Source: Endozoicomonas sp. OPT23
GTDB taxonomy: Bacteria; Pseudomonadota; Gammaproteobacteria; Pseudomonadales; Endozoicomonadaceae
DNA length: 64,000 bases
Direction: 5' to 3'
Assembly: GCF_009653635.1 (NCBI RefSeq)
Contig: NZ_PPFD01000005.1
Span: 310,001 to 374,000 of the forward strand
Shown here: positions 60,024 to 64,000 of the stretch, piece by piece
How positions within the stretch are numbered: position 1 is the stretch's first letter
Layout: each line of letters begins with the position of its first letter
Program-made: the position numbers and the translations under genes
The notes under the pieces: generated by a model
Database searches by the model: none
The model's input: the letters and a program-made list of their open reading frames with translations, nothing else
Told to the model about the DNA's origin: nothing

Positions 60024-60983
60024 TTAGCTGTAGCTCTTGTCCAGCTTTTCAATAAAATCTTTCAGCATATCCGCTGGCAGATCATTAATACCCGCCGCTG
60101 CTGCACGACCACCACCTGTAGGGAATTGACGACAAAGGTCAACTGCTCCCTGCTTATTGGACAGTGGCGCACGAACACTGACCAGATAGTTGCCGTTAGC
60201 CTTTTCCGTAACAACTCCGTGGGCACGGTCAGGGTATTGATTCGCCAGATCGTTACCAAAGACACCGCTGACACGGCGAGCCCATGGCTGATTTGGCAGG
60301 ATATAAACAGCACTGTTATCAGTAGCTACTTCTGGTTTAGTGACTTGCGCAGAATTCATGTCTTCCTGATAACCGGTTTCCAGCTTCTGGAAGTCAACAT
60401 TACCACCCTTGATAAAATCCAGAGGGTTGGCGTAAGGCAGAACCTTTTTAAACAACTCGTCCGGTCTGAAATGAAGATCATCCAGGTTGGAACCATAGCC
60501 ATTGTAGTTGATATAGATACCGAGGTTTTCCAGCAGCTGCAGATCATCTGCTGAGATATCCAGATTCTTCGCCAGAGCCGTTGCGCTTTTCTTCATGTTA
60601 TCGCCAAACGCACCGGTTACAGCCCAACCTGCAAAAGCACCTTTTAAATGGGTATTCACCAGAATGCTGGTACAGGTATCAGCGGCTTCATTGATAATGG
60701 CATTCAGCTTTGGATGCTGAGGAATATCGCCCGGGAAATGATGATCAACATAAAAGACATCAGCACCAGCTTCCAATGTATTGGCCAGACCGTCTTTATT
60801 CTTATCCATGGACACATCAAGCACAGTCACTCTGTCGCCTGCTTTTGCCGCAACTCTGTCCAACAAAGCAATATCACGCTTAACACCAGTAATCAGTGAT
60901 GAGTCACGATAGTCATGATTTCTCAACTGAACCAGAGCACAGATGCCATCAGCATCGCCATTAAACACATCATAATCAGCCAT
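60024..60983 (-). CDS. DHH-superfamily phosphoesterase
   Basis: Predicted metal-dependent phosphoesterase of 319 residues. Metal-binding motifs in order are DVFNGDADGICAL, TVLDVSMDKN, DVFYVDHHFPGD (the DHH motif) and an Asp in GAFGDNM. The C-terminal part ends with GGGRAAAAGINDLP, the GGGH-type glycine loop of DHHA1 domains, but with Arg instead of His. Oligonucleotide or cyclic-dinucleotide substrates are common in the family; the actual one is unknown. It lies alone between a palindrome and the cysNC terminator. Confidence 0.85.
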   Translation of the reverse strand: MADYDVFNGDADGICALVQLRNHDYRDSSLITGVKRDIALLDRVAAKAGDRVTVLDVSMDKNKDGLANTLEAGADVFYVDHHFPGDIPQHPKLNAIINEAADTCTSILVNTHLKGAFAGWAVTGAFGDNMKKSATALAKNLDISADDLQLLENLGIYINYNGYGSNLDDLHFRPDELFKKVLPYANPLDFIKGGNVDFQKLETGYQEDMNSAQVTKPEVATDNSAVYILPNQPWARRVSGVFGNDLANQYPDRAHGVVTEKANGNYLVSVRAPLSNKQGAVDLCRQFPTGGGRAAAAGINDLPADMLKDFIEKLDKSYS

Positions 60984-61074
60984 ATTTAACTCCCGCTATC
61001 CACTCTTCTTATTACTGTGCAGATACACGTAATCAACTATTTATTAGTCTTTTACTTTGTTCTAAAACCAAAAA

Positions 61075-61105
61075 CCCGGCATCGTCTCTTTAAGCCAATG
61101 CCGGG
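61075..61105 (-). terminator. Rho-independent terminator of cysD-cysNC
   Basis: An 8-bp perfect stem CCCGGCAT/ATGCCGGG (61075-61082 with 61098-61105) is followed on the minus strand by TTTTTGGTTTT, 64 bases past the cysNC stop. This is a classical intrinsic terminator. Confidence 0.85.
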
Positions 61106-61168
61106 CTGGTCTTGCAGTCAAGCAAGTATTACTACCGTTTAACCATCAGGCTCTTTTCGAGCACTCAT

Positions 61169-63073
61169 TCAGGGAGTCAGATACCCTTCACGATCCAGAT
61201 AGTTAACGATCATTTCTGCTACCTTCTCAGGAGACTGCTCAGCGGTTTTCACATGAAGCTCTGGTTTTTCAGGGGCTTCATAAGGGCTGTCCAGACCGGT
61301 GAAGTTCTTGATTTCACCTTTACGAGCCTTGGCGTACAGACCTTTCGGATCACGCTTCTCACACTCTTCCAGATCAGTATCAATAAAGATCTCGACGAAG
61401 TTGTTAGCGCCACAAAGCTCACGGGCATGGGCACGATCCTGTCTGAACGGTGAGATAAAGCAGCTCAGGGTGATCAGACCAGCGTCAGCCATCAGGTTAG
61501 CCACTTCACTGATACGACGGATATTCTCTACACGATCTTCTTCGGTAAAGCCCAGATCCTTGTTCAGACCGTGACGTACATTGTCGCCGTCCAGTGTGTA
61601 GGTGTGATTACCGCGAGAGTACAGTTTCTTCTCAACCAGGTTGGCAATAGTCGACTTGCCGGAACCGGACAGACCCGTAAACCACAATACCGCAGGCTTC
61701 TGCTCTTTCTGGGTTGCACGGGACTTCTGATCGATGTCCAGAGCATGCCAATGAACGTTGGAAGCATTGTCCAGACTGTGGCGAAGCATACCCGCGCCAA
61801 CGGTCTTGTTGCTGATGCGATCAACGATAACGAAGCAACCCATGCTGCGGGTCTGTTCGTAAGGGTCGAAGGCAATGTTTTCGGTCAGAGCCAATTCACA
61901 GCGTGCCACTTCGTTCAGCGTCAGTACTTCCGCTTCACGCTCTTTAAGAGTGTTCACATCAACCTTGTAGTTGATGGTAGTCACACTGCCTGGCACGGTC
62001 TGGTTTTCGAAACGAATCAGGTATGGACGATTCTGAGTCATTTCATGCTCATCCATCCACAACAGATCGACGGACAGGTTACTGGTGACTTCCGGGCGTG
62101 CTTTAGCTGCAGCCAGATGGTCGCCACGGGAGATGTCGATTTCATCTTCCAGGGTAATGGTTACGGCCTGCTCGCAGATCGCATGATCCAGATCACCGTC
62201 GTAGGTTACGATGCTCTTGACCTTACTGGTCTTGCCACTTGGCAGAGCTACGATCTCATCACCTACATGCACCTGACCCGCCGCAACGGTTCCGGAGAAA
62301 CCACGGAAGTCCAGGTTCGGACGGTTAACCCACTGAACCGGCATACGGAAGTCCATCGCCGTGTTTTCAGCGGTCACATCAACCGCTTCAAGGTGCTGCA
62401 TCAGGCTAGGGCCTTTATGCCATGGCATAAGTTCCGAGTTATGCAGAATGTTCTCACCTTCCAGAGCCGATACAGGAATCGCTGTGATATCAGCAAAGCC
62501 CAAATCCTTGGAGAACTCGAGGTAGTCTTTCTTAATGCTCTCAAACTGTTCCTGAGAGTAGTCGACCAGGTCCATCTTGTTGATGCACAGAACAATGTGG
62601 CGAATACCCAGAAGGGAAACAATGTAGCTGTGACGTTTAGTCTGGGTCAGCACACCTTTACGACCATCGATCATTACAATCGCCAGGTCAGCGGTGGAAG
62701 CACCAGTCGCCATGTTACGGGTGTACTGCTCGTGCCCCGGAGTATCAGCAATGATGAACTTACGCTTGTCAGTAGAGAAGAAGCGATAAGCAACATCGAT
62801 GGTGATGCCCTGCTCACGTTCTGCTGCCAGACCATCCACCAGCAAAGCCAGATCGATGTTGTCGCCAGTGGTACCGACTTTCTTGCTGTCATTTTCAATA
62901 GCGGCCAGCTGATCTTCAAAGATCATTTTGGAATCGTACAGCAGACGACCAATCAGGGTACTCTTACCGTCGTCTACACTGCCGCAGGTAATCAGACGCA
63001 TGAAGCTCTTGTGTTCCTGCTCGTGCAGGTAGGCTTCGATATCGCTTTCAATCAGATCAGATGCGTGAGCCAT
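61169..63073 (-). CDS. cysNC: Bifunctional sulfate adenylyltransferase subunit 1/APS kinase (CysNC)
   Basis: Makes APS from sulfate and ATP with CysD, driven by GTP, then phosphorylates it to PAPS. It has 634 residues. The N-terminal GTPase domain has the P-loop CGSVDDGKSTLIG, DTPGHEQY and NKMD; a translation-factor-like beta-barrel follows. The C-terminal APS kinase begins around residue 450 with WFTGLSGSGKSTIANLVE, then LDGDNVRHGL and the active-site FISPFRQDR. The start ATG overlaps the cysD stop by one base. The fused kinase means PAPS is made here without a separate cysC. Confidence 0.97.
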   Translation of the reverse strand: MAHASDLIESDIEAYLHEQEHKSFMRLITCGSVDDGKSTLIGRLLYDSKMIFEDQLAAIENDSKKVGTTGDNIDLALLVDGLAAEREQGITIDVAYRFFSTDKRKFIIADTPGHEQYTRNMATGASTADLAIVMIDGRKGVLTQTKRHSYIVSLLGIRHIVLCINKMDLVDYSQEQFESIKKDYLEFSKDLGFADITAIPVSALEGENILHNSELMPWHKGPSLMQHLEAVDVTAENTAMDFRMPVQWVNRPNLDFRGFSGTVAAGQVHVGDEIVALPSGKTSKVKSIVTYDGDLDHAICEQAVTITLEDEIDISRGDHLAAAKARPEVTSNLSVDLLWMDEHEMTQNRPYLIRFENQTVPGSVTTINYKVDVNTLKEREAEVLTLNEVARCELALTENIAFDPYEQTRSMGCFVIVDRISNKTVGAGMLRHSLDNASNVHWHALDIDQKSRATQKEQKPAVLWFTGLSGSGKSTIANLVEKKLYSRGNHTYTLDGDNVRHGLNKDLGFTEEDRVENIRRISEVANLMADAGLITLSCFISPFRQDRAHARELCGANNFVEIFIDTDLEECEKRDPKGLYAKARKGEIKNFTGLDSPYEAPEKPELHVKTAEQSPEKVAEMIVNYLDREGYLTP

Positions 63074-63984
63074 TAGAAGTACCCCTCTTGTTTCTTCTGT
63101 TCCATAGAAGCACCGTGGTCGTTGTCGATCACACGACCCTGACGCTCAGACGTCGTCGTCAACAGCATTTCCTGAATGATCTCAGGCAGTGTTTCAGCAT
63201 CGGATTCAACCGCACCGGTCAGCGGGTAGCAGCCGAGAGTACGGAAACGTACTTTCTTCATTTCTACCTTTTCACCTTCCTGCATTTCGAAACGATCGTC
63301 GTCTACCATGATCAGGGCTCCGTCACGTTCAACAACCGGACGTTCCTTGGACTTGTAGAGAGGGACTATTGGGATTTCTTCCTGATGGATGTACTGCCAT
63401 ACGTCCAGCTCAGTCCAGTTGGACATTGGGAAGACACGCATGCTTTCGTCTTTATGAATACGGTTGTTGTAGGTTCTCCACAGTTCCGGACGCTGGCTCT
63501 TTGGATCCCAGCGGTGGTTCTTGTCACGGAAGGAGAAGATACGTTCTTTGGCACGAGACTTTTCTTCGTCACGACGGGCGCCACCAAAGGCTGCATCGAA
63601 CTTGTATTTGTTCAGAGCCTGCTTCAGAGCCTGGGTTTTCATGATGTCGGTGTGAACAGCGGAACCGTGAGTGAAAGGACCGACACCCTGCTCTACACCT
63701 TCCTGATTAATATGAACGATCATATCCAGACCAAGATCATCAATCATCTTGTCGCGGAACTCGATCATTTCACGGAATTTCCAGGTAGTGTCTACGTGCA
63801 TCACCGGGAATGGTGGCTTGGAAGGATAGAAAGCCTTCATTACCAGATGCAGCAGTACTGCGGAGTCTTTACCGACGGAGTAAAGCATCACAGGGTTCTG
63901 GCTCTCGGCGGCCACCTCCCGAATGATATGGATGCTTTCTGCTTCCAGTCGTTCAAGATGGGTCAAACTCTTCTTTGTTGGCAT
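63073..63984 (-). CDS. cysD: Sulfate adenylyltransferase subunit 2 (CysD)
   Basis: Catalytic subunit of ATP sulfurylase. It has 303 residues. PP-loop motif [34 protein letters not shown] and the C-terminal [12 protein letters not shown] are all present, a full-length match. It is the first gene of the pair, and only 16 bases of upstream sequence are in the window, so its promoter is not visible. Confidence 0.98.
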   Translation of the reverse strand: MPTKKSLTHLERLEAESIHIIREVAAESQNPVMLYSVGKDSAVLLHLVMKAFYPSKPPFPVMHVDTTWKFREMIEFRDKMIDDLGLDMIVHINQEGVEQGVGPFTHGSAVHTDIMKTQALKQALNKYKFDAAFGGARRDEEKSRAKERIFSFRDKNHRWDPKSQRPELWRTYNNRIHKDESMRVFPMSNWTELDVWQYIHQEEIPIVPLYKSKERPVVERDGALIMVDDDRFEMQEGEKVEMKKVRFRTLGCYPLTGAVESDAETLPEIIQEMLLTTTSERQGRVIDNDHGASMEQKKQEGYF

Positions 63985-64000
63985 AGTTGTTCACCCCTCA

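Noticed and set aside
61571-63076. 501-codon plus-strand reading frame
   Set aside because: Entirely antisense to the well-supported cysNC gene; composition and sequence show no family features.
1-64000. tRNA, rRNA or CRISPR arrays
   Set aside because: None seen by eye. The four structured repeats are too far apart and too different in their stems to be a CRISPR array, and their fold is not tRNA-like.

Overview
This 64 kb window looks like the chromosome of a motile marine gammaproteobacterium, most likely an Endozoicomonas-type host-associated bacterium. Three things suggest this: a polar-type flagellar gene set resembling Vibrio/Pseudomonas (MotY, a sigma-54-dependent FlrC/FleR regulator, a sigma-54 promoter before flgB), steroid-catabolism genes, and several large secreted or eukaryote-like proteins with no recognisable relatives. 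The genus is inferred from gene content, not from a marker gene.

Layout: (1) 1-12207, minus strand: flgB-C-D-E-F-G-H-I-J, then flgK-flgL and two flagellin genes, the leftmost cut by the window edge. (2) 12461-14069, plus strand: flgA-flgM-flgN. (3) 14122-23543, minus strand: motY-flrC/fleR-fliE-F-G-H, an actin-like ParM/StbA-family gene, then fliI-fliJ. (4) 24071-31180, plus strand: fliM-N-O-P-Q-R-flhB-flhA. (5) 31449-35267: a 1272-residue orphan protein. (6) 35287-39995: a meta-cleavage branch (hydrolase, hydratase, acylating aldehyde dehydrogenase, aldolase; TesD/E/F/G type) and a divergent SDR. (7) 40063-46183: a 1151-residue protein with the signatures of a ubiquitin-specific protease (USP), then an 822-residue secreted orphan. 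(8) 46357-52520, minus strand: a beta-oxidation/steroid operon (two acyl-CoA dehydrogenases, IpdF-like SDR, MaoC hydratase, thiolase, ketosteroid isomerase with the canonical Tyr14/Asp38/Asp99, and an NTF2-fold protein). (9) 52673-59808: a secreted orphan, a DUF1214 protein, a sulfotransferase, an SRPBCC protein, two paralogous secreted orphans, a broken Old Yellow Enzyme gene and a 160-bp MITE-like element. (10) 60024-63984: a DHH phosphoesterase and cysD-cysNC for sulfate activation.

How the parts work together: regions 1-4 make the basal body, export apparatus, switch, rod, hook and filament; sigma-54 probably drives the early genes and FliA/FlgM the late ones through a repeated promoter motif. 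Regions 6 and 8 fit the lower part of aerobic 9,10-seco steroid degradation, although the ring-A/B attack genes are not in the window. cysD-cysNC could supply PAPS for the nearby sulfotransferase.

The least expected items are the actin-like gene inside the fliH-fliI operon, the predicted USP deubiquitinase, a FlgD with a Sec signal peptide, and four copies of a conserved three-way-junction element. Each copy sits between two co-directional genes, in the same orientation relative to transcription.
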